Source: Streptomyces acidicola (GTDB lineage Bacteria > Actinomycetota > Actinomycetes > Streptomycetales > Streptomycetaceae). Taken from it: a stretch of 64,000 nucleotides of DNA. The DNA lies in NCBI RefSeq assembly GCF_009377235.1, contig NZ_VMNX01000007.1, positions 1 to 64,000 of the forward strand, given 5' to 3'. Shown here one piece after another: positions 46,701-57,137 of this stretch. Within the stretch, counting starts at the first letter, position 1. Each line of letters opens with the position of its first letter. The position numbers and the translations under genes are program-made. The notes beneath the pieces were generated by a model, which saw only the letters and a program-made list of their open reading frames with translations, searched no databases and was not told the DNA's origin.

Positions 46701-48731
46701 CAGGAGGTCGCGGCGGCGGCCGTCGAGGACGGACCGGGCACGGTTGACGCCGCCGAGAACCTCGGCGATGTGTTCCAGGACGGAGGTGCGGACGGTGGCG
46801 TCGCCGATGTCGAGTCCGGCGACGATCTCGGTCACCGTGCGCAGCTCGTCGGCGAGTTCACCGAGACGGGCGGCGAGGGGCGCGGCCTCGGCGACGGTGG
46901 TGAGCGCCTCGGCGTCGGCAGCGATCCTTTCGATGCCGGCCTGGTGGTCGGCGAAGGCGTCCTCGCGGGCGAGGTGGGCGACGGCCCGCTGCCCGAAGGC
47001 GGCGAGGTCGGCCTGGATGTCGGCGTCGAGTTCGTCGATGCGGGCGGTGTCCGCGTACCGCGTGTCCTTGAGGGTGAGCAGATGGCCCTGGGCTTGGCGA
47101 AGTTCGGTCAGTCCGGCCACCCAGGCGGCGGCACTGCGGGGCGCCTCGCCGCGCAGGCGTCGTACGACTCCGGCGGCCCGGGCGATGGCCGCGGCGAGCG
47201 CGTCCGCGGCCTGCCGGGTCAGTGCCTGGACGGTCTCGAACTCGGACAGCACTTGCTCGGCGGTGACGCGCATCTGCTCCAACGGGCCCAGCAGATCGCC
47301 GAGTTCGGCCTCGCCCAGCCAGTGGTAGGAGTCGGTGGCCCGCACGCAGGCGGCGGCGAGTGCCTCGTACACCTCGCTCGTCGGCGTGGTCTCCGCGACG
47401 GCGCGGGTGAGGGACAGACAGTCGGAGATGCCGCGTACGAGGTCGGCGTTGCCGACGCGGGCCAGCGTGCCGGTGCCGGCCGGCTGGGCGGCGGCGTGGG
47501 TGTCGGAGACGTAGGGGGAGTTCCACAACTGGACGCTGTGCACGCGCTGCGGCTCGGCGTCGGCTCCCGTGGGGTCCCCGCGCAGCACCATCAGCGTGCC
47601 GTCGTCGTGGAGAGCCCAGCCGTGGCCGGACAAGGGGGTGGCGACCTCCTTGCGGATCAGGTTGTACGGCAGCAGCAGGCTGCGGCCTTCCACGCGCGCG
47701 TGGAAGGCGTACAGGACGTCCTCCCCGTTGGGTGAGCGGATCTCACGCTCGAACTCCAGGTCCGCAGTGCCGATGCCGTCGAAGGTCTTGTGCGCGCCGG
47801 TGGCGAGGCAGTAGCCGCCGGGGAAGACGATGCCCTGGTTCTCGGGCAGGCGGCGGCAGGCCCGGCCGATGCCGTCGAGACGGACGACGGTCCTGGTGAG
47901 GGTGTTGAACACCAGGTAGCGGTGGACGTCCTCGTTGTACGGAAGGACGTCCAGCAGGATGAGGGCGCCCACGCGCGCGTACGCGATGTCCGCGTCGGCG
48001 AGGGACTGCAGCGGCTCGGCGACGGGCTCGGCGTAAATGCCTTCATCCGTCTCGGTGTTGTCCTCGACTTTGACGGTGAGAGTGCCGCCGACCGTGTCCA
48101 CGAAGACCTCGTCCTCGATGGAGACATGCGGGTGACGGCCGAGGACGTGGTCGTCGCGGGTCGTCCTCGTCCACTCGACGTCGTGCGAGGGCGGGACGAC
48201 GTGGTCGCGTTCTCCGCGCGCGTCCAGGAACGTCACCGGTCCGTCCTCGGACACGGCCCAGCGCAGGACGCGGATGTCCCCCGCCTTCTCACCGGTCTGG
48301 AAGACGGCCAGCAACCTGCCGTCGACGCGGCGGAGTCGGCGAAGGCGGGCCCCGCGGTAGTAGCGGTGGAGGGCGGTGAACTCGCGTACGAGGGCCGGGT
48401 CGTCGAGCAGGCCGGGCACGGCGTCGTCGGGCAGCGTGTTCAGACCGCGGTCATGCAGCGTGAAGACGTCGCTGAGGGTCGTCTCCGGCTTCAGGTCGAG
48501 AGGGACGTGGTGGCCGAAGAGCAGAGTGCCGCCCACGGAGACTATGTCGCGGGGCACGCAGTTGTGCTCGGTGCGCAGCCGGCCGGTGCTCGTCAGCTCC
48601 AGCCGGGTGGAACCGAACTCCTCGGTGCGACGGGCGTTGAGCGCCTCGGCGCGGCGGGCGAGTTCGGCGGCCTGCGCGGTGAGGCGGTCGCGCAGCACCT
48701 CGTAGCTGCCGGTGTCCGGGCCGGTGGTCAT
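43797..48731 (-). CDS. Giant AAA+ ATPase (DNA repair ATPase-like), flotillin partner
   Basis: This 1,644-aa protein has a beta-rich N-terminal region (about 50-430; segments such as LLFGHHVPLDLKPET and GIVFPGGYCLATGAHKTFDG), a long helical and partly coiled middle (about 430-900), and a C-terminal AAA+ module with Walker A SPPGYGKT (1251-1258), Walker B LLYLDDIQ (about 1315-1322) and sensor-like MAGNPYTES. It has no membrane segment. Homologues are often labelled DNA repair ATPase without mechanistic support. It begins 75 bp after the flotillin gene on the same strand; ATG 48731 follows AGAGGGACCC. The position suggests that it acts at the membrane with the flotillin, perhaps as a MoxR-like remodeller. 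The function is unproven. Confidence 0.8.
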   Translation of the reverse strand: MTTGPDTGSYEVLRDRLTAQAAELARRAEALNARRTEEFGSTRLELTSTGRLRTEHNCVPRDIVSVGGTLLFGHHVPLDLKPETTLSDVFTLHDRGLNTLPDDAVPGLLDDPALVREFTALHRYYRGARLRRLRRVDGRLLAVFQTGEKAGDIRVLRWAVSEDGPVTFLDARGERDHVVPPSHDVEWTRTTRDDHVLGRHPHVSIEDEVFVDTVGGTLTVKVEDNTETDEGIYAEPVAEPLQSLADADIAYARVGALILLDVLPYNEDVHRYLVFNTLTRTVVRLDGIGRACRRLPENQGIVFPGGYCLATGAHKTFDGIGTADLEFEREIRSPNGEDVLYAFHARVEGRSLLLPYNLIRKEVATPLSGHGWALHDDGTLMVLRGDPTGADAEPQRVHSVQLWNSPYVSDTHAAAQPAGTGTLARVGNADLVRGISDCLSLTRAVAETTPTSEVYEALAAACVRATDSYHWLGEAELGDLLGPLEQMRVTAEQVLSEFETVQALTRQAADALAAAIARAAGVVRRLRGEAPRSAAAWVAGLTELRQAQGHLLTLKDTRYADTARIDELDADIQADLAAFGQRAVAHLAREDAFADHQAGIERIAADAEALTTVAEAAPLAARLGELADELRTVTEIVAGLDIGDATVRTSVLEHIAEVLGGVNRARSVLDGRRRDLLDREGHAVFAAEFALLGQAVVGALAASDSPEACDEHLTRMLVQVENLESRFAESDDFLGELADKRDEVHEAFSARRQTLADARSRRAERLADSATRVLRTVTRRAVALTDADAVATYFTSDPMPAKVRRIAGELRELGDQVRAEELDGRLKAARQEALRALRDRSDLYADDGRTLRLGPHRFAVNTQPLDLALVPHGDGVAFALTGTDYRAPVTDPDFAATRPYWDRPLPSESPEVYRAEHLAARLLDEHGPQALAEADLPALVRQAADEAYDEGYERGIHDHDTVLILTALLHLHEDAGLLRHEPAARAAAQLFWAHGTTPEARANWTRRSVSLARARDTFGPPPAIAELREELAEAIGGPVRAAAAAYLFEELTAGPDGFVLSAGARTLLDKFRRTVGTSAYDDDLAAVGDLTARKQLVEAWLSSYTAATGTDPAPGDLAEAVAAELCPGLLRYESDAPLAKTVEGLLGTHPRISGRALTVRVDELLARTRAFRTHQVPAHRAYQRRRTALVAAERSRIRLDEHRPRVMSAFVRGTLIDEVYLPLVGDGLAKQLGTTGETRRTDTGGLLLLISPPGYGKTTLMEYVADRLGLMLVKVNGPALGHAVTSLDPAEAPNATARQEVEKINFALEAGNNTLLYLDDIQHTSPELLQRFIPLCDATRRIEGVRDGGPRTYDLRGKRFAVCMAGNPYTESGSRFSVPDMLANRADVWNLGDVLTGKEDAFAVSFIENALTANPVLAPLAGRDRTDLDLLVRLAEGDSTAHADRLTHPYAPAELEAILAVLRHVRTARETVLAVNAAYIASAAQTDATRTEPAFRLQGSYRTMNKIAQRVQPVMNDAELAALIDDHYRAEAQTLTTGAEANLLKLAELRGTLTTEQAQRWGELKAAYVRTHTLGGPEADHPPAFGQGDPHLAALARAVATLGLLADRLAAVETAINRAADAGRPVAHPTARHAARPAPGPGEG

Positions 48732-48806
48732 GGGTCCCTCTCAAAAGGTTGGGAAGCATGGCCGGGAGCTGCCGTCCCCTGTGCGGCAGCTCCCGGCCAT
48801 GGGCTG

Positions 48807-50840
48807 TCAGGGCTTGGCGCTGCCGTTGACCGCGGCGAGCGGAGTGTCCGCGAGGCCCAGCTCGCCGGCCCTGTCGAGCAGTTGCTGAAGCCGTCCGGCA
48901 TGGGCGCCGCCGCTGTGCATGAGCTTCATCAGCAGGGCGGACACGGTCAGGTTCTGCACATCGCCGGTGGAGACCGAGCCGAGGACACGGCTCAAGTCGT
49001 CGGCGAAGCTCGCCGTACCGTCCAGCCAGGGCCCCGCCAGCGCCTGCGCGGTCTCGGAGTGCTGGACGAATCCGTCGACGCCCTTGCCGAGCGCGATCGA
49101 GGACACCAGCCGGTCGAAGAAGACCGACTCGCCGCCGACGATGTCGATGTCGGCGTTCTCCAGTCCGGTGGCGAGCACGGTGGCCTGTGCCTCGGCGACC
49201 TGCCGCTGCACGTCAAGCCCGGCCAGGCGGATGTCCTTCTCTGCCTCCAGCCGCAGCCGGTACTCCTCGTGGCCGCGGGACGCCTCGTCGAGCGCGGCCA
49301 TCGCCGCCGCCTTCTCGGTGAGACCGGCCGCCTCCGCCTTGAGCTTCTCCCCGATGGCCTCCGCCTCGGCGAGCGCCCTGGCCCGGGCTCCCTCGGCCTC
49401 CGCACGCATGCGCGCCTCGGTGGCCTCGGCCTCCGCGCGGCCGGCCTTCTCGATGACCTCGGCCTCCTTGTCACGGACCTGGACGGCCGCCAGCCCCTCG
49501 GCGGCGCGTTCGGCCTGGATGCCCTCGGCCAGCCGCAGCTTGGCCCGCGCGTCGAGGTCGGCGCTCTTCAACCGCGCCTCGGCCAGAGCGAGTTCCTCGG
49601 CGGCGCGGTGCACGGCCGCCTGCTCGGCGGCCTCCGCGGCCTTGATGTCCTTGACCAGCTTCTCCTGCGCCTCCGCCTCGGCGGCGATGACGACCGCCTG
49701 TCGCTGCCGCTCCGCCTCCTCCACGGCACGCAGCCTCTTGATGGACTCCTCCTGCTCGGCGACCGTACGGTCCACCGCGACCCGCTCGCGGATGACCTCG
49801 GCAATCTCCCGCTTCTCCGCCTCGACCTCCTTCGAAGCGGCGATTCGGGTCAGCTCGGTCTCCCGCTCCCGGGCGATGACTTCGAGCTGCCGGTCCTTCT
49901 CGATGCGCTCGTTCTCGACGGCGATGACCCGCTCGCGGTTCTTCGCGGCCACGGCGACCTCGCGACCCTGGTTCTCCCGCTGGACGCCGAGCTGTTCCTC
50001 GGTGCGCAGGAACGCGCCCTGTGCCCGCAGCCGCTCCTCCTCCACCACGCGCGCCGTCTCGGCCTCCTCACGGGCCCGTACGGTCTCGATCTCCCTCTTC
50101 TGCTTGATCTCGGCGTCCGCCTGACGCCGCTCCAGCTCCAGGATCGTCTCGCGGGCGTCGACGTTCTGCCGGGTGATCTCCATCTCCTCGGTGCGCTGGG
50201 CCTCGTTGGTGCGCACGTGCTCCACGGCCGTCAGCTCGGTGATCTTGCGGATGCCCTGGGCGTCCAGCACGTTGGCCGGGTCGAGCTGGGTCAGCGGCGT
50301 CTGCTCCAGGTAGTCGATCGCCGCGTCCTCCAGGTGGTAGCCGTTGAGGTCGACACCGATGACCTCGATGATCCGGTACCGCAGCTCCTCGCGCTTGGTG
50401 TACAGGTCGGTGAAGTCCAGTTGCTTGCCGACGGTTTTCAGCGCCTCGGAGAACTTCGCGTGGAACAACTCCTGCAGCGTCTTCTGGTCGCTCGCACGAG
50501 CGGTGCCGACGGCCTGAGCGACCTTGATGACGTCCTCGACCGTCTTGTTGACCTTCACGAAGAACGAGATGCGGATGTCTGCGCGGATGTTGTCCCGGCA
50601 GATCAGCCCGTCCCGTCCGGCCCGGGTGATCTCGATGGCCTTCACCGAGATGTCCATCACCTCGGCCTTGTGCAGCACCGGCAGCACGACCTGCCCCGTG
50701 AAGGTCACGTCGACCTTCCGCAGCTTGGACACGATCAGTGCCTTGCCCTGCTCCACCTTGCGGAACAGCAGCGAGACGACGAGTAGGGCAAGCAGGCAGA
50801 CGGCGACGAACACGCCGAGGCCCACGGTCATGGCATTCAT
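48807..50840 (-). CDS. Flotillin-like SPFH protein (YqiK type)
   Basis: This 677-aa protein has an N-terminal membrane helix (VGLGVFVAVCLLALLVVSLL), an SPFH domain (about 28-200; RKVEQGKALIVSKLRKVDVT and GLICRDNIRADIRISFFVKV), then a very long charged, Ala/Glu-rich coiled coil (about 200-560) and a flotillin-type C-terminal part with LATGLENADIDIVGGESVFF. Such proteins form large membrane scaffolds or cages. ATG 50840 follows AAGGACG; a second ATG nine bases on is possible. It lies between a small YqiJ-like membrane protein (upstream, 90 bp) and the giant AAA+ ATPase (downstream, 75 bp), implying one transcript. Confidence 0.9.
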   Translation of the reverse strand: MNAMTVGLGVFVAVCLLALLVVSLLFRKVEQGKALIVSKLRKVDVTFTGQVVLPVLHKAEVMDISVKAIEITRAGRDGLICRDNIRADIRISFFVKVNKTVEDVIKVAQAVGTARASDQKTLQELFHAKFSEALKTVGKQLDFTDLYTKREELRYRIIEVIGVDLNGYHLEDAAIDYLEQTPLTQLDPANVLDAQGIRKITELTAVEHVRTNEAQRTEEMEITRQNVDARETILELERRQADAEIKQKREIETVRAREEAETARVVEEERLRAQGAFLRTEEQLGVQRENQGREVAVAAKNRERVIAVENERIEKDRQLEVIARERETELTRIAASKEVEAEKREIAEVIRERVAVDRTVAEQEESIKRLRAVEEAERQRQAVVIAAEAEAQEKLVKDIKAAEAAEQAAVHRAAEELALAEARLKSADLDARAKLRLAEGIQAERAAEGLAAVQVRDKEAEVIEKAGRAEAEATEARMRAEAEGARARALAEAEAIGEKLKAEAAGLTEKAAAMAALDEASRGHEEYRLRLEAEKDIRLAGLDVQRQVAEAQATVLATGLENADIDIVGGESVFFDRLVSSIALGKGVDGFVQHSETAQALAGPWLDGTASFADDLSRVLGSVSTGDVQNLTVSALLMKLMHSGGAHAGRLQQLLDRAGELGLADTPLAAVNGSAKP

Positions 50841-50930
50841 GGCATACGTCCTTGAGGCGTAAGGGAGTTGGAGCGTGGTGATGGAGGAGCCGGGGGTGGG
50901 CTCGGTGGCGGCGCGACTCGGACTGCGTGG

Positions 50931-51419
50931 CTAGGCGGCGCGGTCGCGCGGCCGGACCGGGTCACTCGATGCGCCCCAGCAGGGGTCGCGGTCGCCGGCA
51001 TCCGGGATCCCGTTGCCGTCGCCCGTGCGGGCCTCCCTCGGCACGGGCAGCCCGGGTTTGTCCGGGAAGAGGCGGTGCAACGGCCGTACGATCAGGCAGG
51101 TCGTGGCCCAGGCGACGAGCAGCGCTCCCGCGGGCGCGACCAGGCGCAGCAGCCCGTCGGCGGGTCCCGGGGGCACGAACACGGCGATCAGAAGCGCGGC
51201 TCCCACGCTCAGGGACCAGGCGAGCACCGTCAGCAAGGACAGGGCGACCGTCACGGGCACGCCGCTCATCCGCCACGCCCGCAGGTCCACGTCCGTGTCG
51301 AAGCTGTCGACGGCGGCGACACCCAGGGCGGACAGGAGCCAGAAGCAGACGACCACGACGAGGGCAGCGGTCAACAGGATCGTGGGCAGACCGGTGGCGG
51401 CCGTCAGCAATGTCCGCAT
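50931..51419 (-). CDS. Small membrane protein, YqiJ-like position
   Basis: This 162-aa protein has three hydrophobic segments (ILLTAALVVVVCFWLLSALG; GVPVTVALSLLTVLAWSLSV extending into LLIAVFV; GALLVAWATTCLIV) and a short polar tail with Arg, Asp and Pro. In E. coli the flotillin gene yqiK follows yqiJ, a membrane protein with an OB-fold end. Here the length and order match the membrane part, but no OB fold is seen. It begins at ATG 51419, heading the flotillin and ATPase unit, and could anchor the assembly. Homology to YqiJ is suggested by context and topology only. Confidence 0.6.
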   Translation of the reverse strand: MRTLLTAATGLPTILLTAALVVVVCFWLLSALGVAAVDSFDTDVDLRAWRMSGVPVTVALSLLTVLAWSLSVGAALLIAVFVPPGPADGLLRLVAPAGALLVAWATTCLIVRPLHRLFPDKPGLPVPREARTGDGNGIPDAGDRDPCWGASSDPVRPRDRAA

Positions 51420-51862
51420 CTCCCCGTCCCCCCTCCGCTCGCAGCACGCGCCCCTTGTCTGACACGGCCGTTCCGGATTCCGGTGCCGGACACCTGCCGG
51501 TGCCCGGCACCGGAATCATCCGTTGTGCTCCCCGCGAGCCATGCTGCACGACCGGGCCTCGGCCGCGCATTGCCGGTTCCCGGCAGTGTTCCTTGGGGTC
51601 TGCATGCCGGTGACCGTTAAGGAACCGCCGCCACGGTATCCAGGGCTGCGCGACAGTCCGCCGCAGCCACTACCCGGACGCATCGACGTCTCCTCACACC
51701 ATTGACACTCGCCTGTCCCAACCCGAGACTCATGTCCGCCAGTGAATCGGATTTCACCAGGCGAACAATCCTCACGTTCCAGGGCCCGCTCATCACCTTC
51801 CCGTCCCCCTCTCTCCCCCACTCATCTCCGATCTCTCCTCCCGCTCATCTCCAAGGACGAAG
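51420..51862. other. 443-bp divergent gap between the flotillin unit and the AAHS transporter gene
   Basis: Besides the strong inverted repeat it contains GTCTGACAC near 51457 and GGTGACCGTTAAGGAACC near 51609, either of which could be regulator sites. A C/T-rich tract (about 51790-51855) leads to AAGGACGAAG, the ribosome site of the transporter gene. No supported gene. Confidence 0.45.
51476..51517. promoter_or_regulatory. 14-bp perfect inverted repeat before the flotillin unit
   Basis: GATTCCGGTGCCGG (51476-51489) is exactly mirrored by CCGGCACCGGAATC (51504-51517) around a 14-nt loop. The right part is itself a palindrome, CCGGTGCCCGGCACCGG (51497-51513), so two alternative stems are possible. 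It lies 57 bp from the first start codon. Since genes on both sides point away, a terminator is not needed here; an operator or leader RNA element is more likely. Confidence 0.65.
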
Positions 51863-53230
51863 ATGAACCAATCCCCCGCGTCCGCCGCGCTCCGTCCCCC
51901 ACACACGTTCCGCACCGTGTTCCCGGTCCTGGCCCTGTGCTGGCTGGCCGTGTTCTTCGACGGCATGGACGTCAACATCTACGGCGCCGTCATGCCGCAC
52001 ATGCTCGACGACCCAGGGCTCGGCCTGACCCCGGCCATTGCGGGCACGATCGGCAGTTGGACCACGTTCGGCATGCTCATCGGTGCGCTCACGGCCGGAA
52101 ACCTCACCGACTGGCTCGGTCGGAGGCTGATGCTGGTGGCCAGCGTGACGTTGTTCTCCGTCGGCTCGGCGATCTGTGCCATGGCCGGCGGCGTCGGCCT
52201 GTTCGGTTTCGGCCGGTTCTTCTCAGGTCTCGGCCTCGGCGGGCTCATGCCGCTGTGCCTGGCCATGGTCATGGAGTTCGCCCCGCCGCGCCGGGCGGCC
52301 CTGACCACCGGCCTGCTCATGACGTCGTACCACTTCGGGGGCATGGCGGCGACCGGGCTCGGTCTGACGCTGGCCCCGGCCGCAGGCTGGCGCTGGGTGT
52401 TCTGGGCGGGTGTGCTGCCGGCTCTGATCGCGGTGCCGCTGCTGCTGGCCCTGCTGCCCGAGTCGCCCGGTGTCCTGCTGGCGCGGGGCGAGCGCGACAA
52501 GGCCGATGCCGTCGCGGACCGCTACGGGCTTCCGCGGCCCACCGCTGTCGCAGCTCCGGCGGCCGGCGCCAAGGGCCGGCTCGCCGCCGTACGGGCGTTG
52601 TTCCGCCCCGAGTCCCGCTGGGCGACTCCGCTGCTGTGGCTGGCCTCGTTCTGCGGTCTGCTGCTGGTGTACGGCGTGAGTACCTGGCTGCCGCAGATGA
52701 TGCGCGCCGAGGGTTACGGCCTGAGCTCCTCCGTCAGCTTCCTCATGGTGATCAACGCGGGCGGCATCGTCGGCCTGCTCATCGCGGGCCGCACCGCCGA
52801 CAAGTTCGGCGCGGTGCGCGTGTCGGCGATCTGGTTCGTGCTGACCGCCGCCGGGGCCCTGCTGCTCAAGGCCCATCTCCCGCTGGGCGTGACGTACGCC
52901 GTCGTCGCCGTCACCGGTGTGTGGCTGTTCAGCGCACAGGTCATGGTCTACGCCGCCACCAACTCCGTCTACCGCGACAGCGAGCGCGCAGCCGGCCTCG
53001 GCTGGGTCACCGGAGTCGGCCGCACCGGAGCCGTCGTCGGCCCGTGGCTGATCGGCTCGCTCGCGAGCAACGGCAACCAGAGCTGGGGCTTCACCACCTT
53101 CGCCCTGGCCGGGCTCGTGGGCGCGGTCGCGATCGCCCTAGTGCCACTCGCCCGGCGGATCGGCCGGAGCGACACCCAGTCTCCGGCGCCCGTCGCGGCC
53201 ACGACGGGCGCGAGCACCTCGGGCGCCTGA
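51863..53230 (+). CDS. MFS transporter, aromatic acid:H+ symporter (AAHS) family
   Basis: This 455-aa protein has 12 membrane helices. In the first helix WLAVFFDGMDVNIYGAVMPH is the AAHS hallmark (DGxD motif), and GNLTDWLGRRLMLVASVTLF is the loop 2-3 MFS motif, repeated in the second half as AGRTADKFGAVRV. AAHS members such as PcaK and BenK import benzoate, protocatechuate, vanillate or similar acids with protons. The start is ATG 51863 after AAGGACG. No catabolic gene is adjacent; the LigM/LigAB genes lie 48 kb away, so a link to lignin-type acids is only a hypothesis. Confidence 0.87.
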   Translation: MNQSPASAALRPPHTFRTVFPVLALCWLAVFFDGMDVNIYGAVMPHMLDDPGLGLTPAIAGTIGSWTTFGMLIGALTAGNLTDWLGRRLMLVASVTLFSVGSAICAMAGGVGLFGFGRFFSGLGLGGLMPLCLAMVMEFAPPRRAALTTGLLMTSYHFGGMAATGLGLTLAPAAGWRWVFWAGVLPALIAVPLLLALLPESPGVLLARGERDKADAVADRYGLPRPTAVAAPAAGAKGRLAAVRALFRPESRWATPLLWLASFCGLLLVYGVSTWLPQMMRAEGYGLSSSVSFLMVINAGGIVGLLIAGRTADKFGAVRVSAIWFVLTAAGALLLKAHLPLGVTYAVVAVTGVWLFSAQVMVYAATNSVYRDSERAAGLGWVTGVGRTGAVVGPWLIGSLASNGNQSWGFTTFALAGLVGAVAIALVPLARRIGRSDTQSPAPVAATTGASTSGA

Positions 53231-53437
53231 CGCTCCGCCCCTCGCTGCGTTCACGGTTACCCGTACGACGACTGCGCTCGGAGCGCGTTCCGCGCACACT
53301 GGCGGCGGCCGCCGCAGCGGTGGCTCTCATCACTGCTGCGGGGGCCGCCGCCGCCCTTCCCCGCACGCCGAGGGCCACGGGCCCGAAGGGCCTCGTGCGC
53401 TTGACGCGGCGCCGAAAACCGAATGATGCAAGGGGTA

Positions 53438-53465
53438 TTGACGCTTGCACTCAGGCTCGTATTCT
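53438..53465 (+). promoter_or_regulatory. GH62 promoter
   Basis: TTGACG (53438-53443), 16-bp spacer, TATTCT (53460-53465). This is the most canonical promoter I see in the window. Confidence 0.65.
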
Positions 53466-53491
53466 CCATCACGCCCGAAGTGTCGGCCGAC

Positions 53492-53507
53492 GTTCGAGAC
53501 TTCGAAC
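53492..53507. promoter_or_regulatory. LacI-type operator before GH62
   Basis: GTTCGAGACTTCGAAC has 5-6 bp symmetric arms (GTTCGA and TCGAAC) and resembles the GTTCGAAAGTTTCGAA site before GH43. It is about 20 bp downstream of the predicted start site, as there. Confidence 0.6.
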
Positions 53508-53671
53508 CCCGGCTTGGTTGAAGCGGCTCGTGCTCTCTGCGCGGGTCGGGCACGACAGCACCCGCATCATCCGTACCGGTAAGGCTCTCCCCCACGCGCC
53601 ACCGTGCCGGAACTCCAAGGGCGCACAGGTGTGTCCGTGCGGCGGGCCCCGACCGCTTCCTGGAGCCTTGT

Positions 53672-54754
53672 ATGCCCGCATCCGTACGACGACGGCCTCA
53701 CCCGCGCCTCCGCCGGACGGCGGCGGCCTTCGTGTCAGGCCTGGCGCTGGCGCTCGCCCTCCCCGCGCAGGCCTCCTCCGCTCCGCCCGGGCCGGAGCGG
53801 GCAGCCGCCACCGCAGCGGCAGAGCTGCCGAGCAGTTTCCGGTGGTCGTCCAGTGGCCCGCTGATCGCCCCCAAGCCCGACGCGAGTCACCCGGTGGTCT
53901 CGGTCAAGGACCCGACGGTGGTCCAGGCGAACGGGAAGTGGCACGTCTTCATGACGACCGCGAACACCTCCGGCACCTGGAGCCTGGCCCAAACGAGTTT
54001 CACCGACTGGTCGCAGGCCGCCTCGGCCCCGCTGACCTACCTGGACACGAACCCCAACATCGGCACCCGGTATGCCGCGGCTCCCCAGGTGTTCTACTTC
54101 GCGCCGAAGGGCGTGTGGTACCTCGTGTACCAGACCGGGCCGCCCTCGTACTCCACCAGCACGGACCCCGGCAACCCGCAGAGCTGGTCCGCCCCTCGGA
54201 CCTTCCAGAACGCCGCTCCGTCGGGGACGCTCGACTACTGGGTGATCTGCGACAGCACCAAGTGCTATCTGTTCTCCGCGGACGACAACGGCCACGTCTA
54301 CCGGTCGGAGACCACCGTCGGCGAGTTCCCGGGCGGCTTCCGCAACACGCAACTCGTGCTCCAGGACGCCGCATTCGCCCTGTTCGAGGGCGGAGCCGTC
54401 TACCGCGTCCAGGGCACCGACACCTATCTGCTGCTGTGGGAGGCCATCGGCGGCGACGGGAGGCGGCACTACCGCTCCTTCACCGCCCAGGGGCTCACCG
54501 GCCAGTGGCAGCCGCTGGCCGCGACCGAGGCCAACCCGTTCGCCCGCAGCAACAACGTCACCTTCCCCTCCGGCGCCTGGACAGCGGACATCAGCCACGG
54601 CGAACTCATCCGCAGCGGCAACGACCAGACCATGACCATCGACCCGTGCCGCCTGCGGTTCCTCTACCAGGGCATGAACCCGTCGGCCGGCGGGGACTAC
54701 TCCCAGCTCCCCTGGCGCCTGGGGCTGCTCACCCAGACGAACAGTTCCTGCTGA
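53672..54754 (+). CDS. Secreted GH62 alpha-L-arabinofuranosidase
   Basis: This 360-aa protein has a signal peptide (VSGLALALALPAQA, cut near 35) and a GH62 five-bladed propeller from about 51. Family segments are VVSVKDPTVVQANGKWHVFM with the base Asp, DYWVICDSTKCYLFSADDNG, LLLWEAIGGDGRRHYRSF with the acid Glu, and the C-terminal AGGDYSQLPWRLGLLTQTN. GH62 enzymes strip single arabinose side groups from arabinoxylan. There is no binding module in this chain. The downstream gene encodes a GH10 domain joined to a close GH62 relative, so a local duplication and fusion is likely. ATG 53672 follows TGGAG. Confidence 0.93.
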   Translation: MPASVRRRPHPRLRRTAAAFVSGLALALALPAQASSAPPGPERAAATAAAELPSSFRWSSSGPLIAPKPDASHPVVSVKDPTVVQANGKWHVFMTTANTSGTWSLAQTSFTDWSQAASAPLTYLDTNPNIGTRYAAAPQVFYFAPKGVWYLVYQTGPPSYSTSTDPGNPQSWSAPRTFQNAAPSGTLDYWVICDSTKCYLFSADDNGHVYRSETTVGEFPGGFRNTQLVLQDAAFALFEGGAVYRVQGTDTYLLLWEAIGGDGRRHYRSFTAQGLTGQWQPLAATEANPFARSNNVTFPSGAWTADISHGELIRSGNDQTMTIDPCRLRFLYQGMNPSAGGDYSQLPWRLGLLTQTNSSC

Positions 54755-57013
<2,259 letters not shown>

Positions 57014-57137
57014 CGAGCCGCGGGCAGCATCATCCACCGCTCCTCCAGGACCGCGAGGCGGCGTGGTGTCTTACGGAGGTGTGACGTGGTGGGCGTGGCC
57101 CCACGGTGGGACGGGTGCGCCGCCCTACCGTGGGCCC

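Larger units (their letters stand above)
53231..53671. promoter_or_regulatory. 441-bp upstream region of the GH62 and GH10-GH62 genes
   Basis: No supported gene. It contains a good sigma-70-like promoter (53438-53465) and a palindromic site just after it (53492-53507). The leader from the predicted start (about 53472) to ATG 53672 is about 200 nt. The ribosome site TGGAG lies 10 bp before the start. Confidence 0.6.

Noticed and set aside
47790-50786. A 998-residue plus-strand frame opposite the flotillin and ATPase genes
   Set aside because: Its Leu/Arg/Gly-rich composition follows from the antisense of Ala/Glu-rich coiled-coil codons. The flotillin on the other strand is clearly real.
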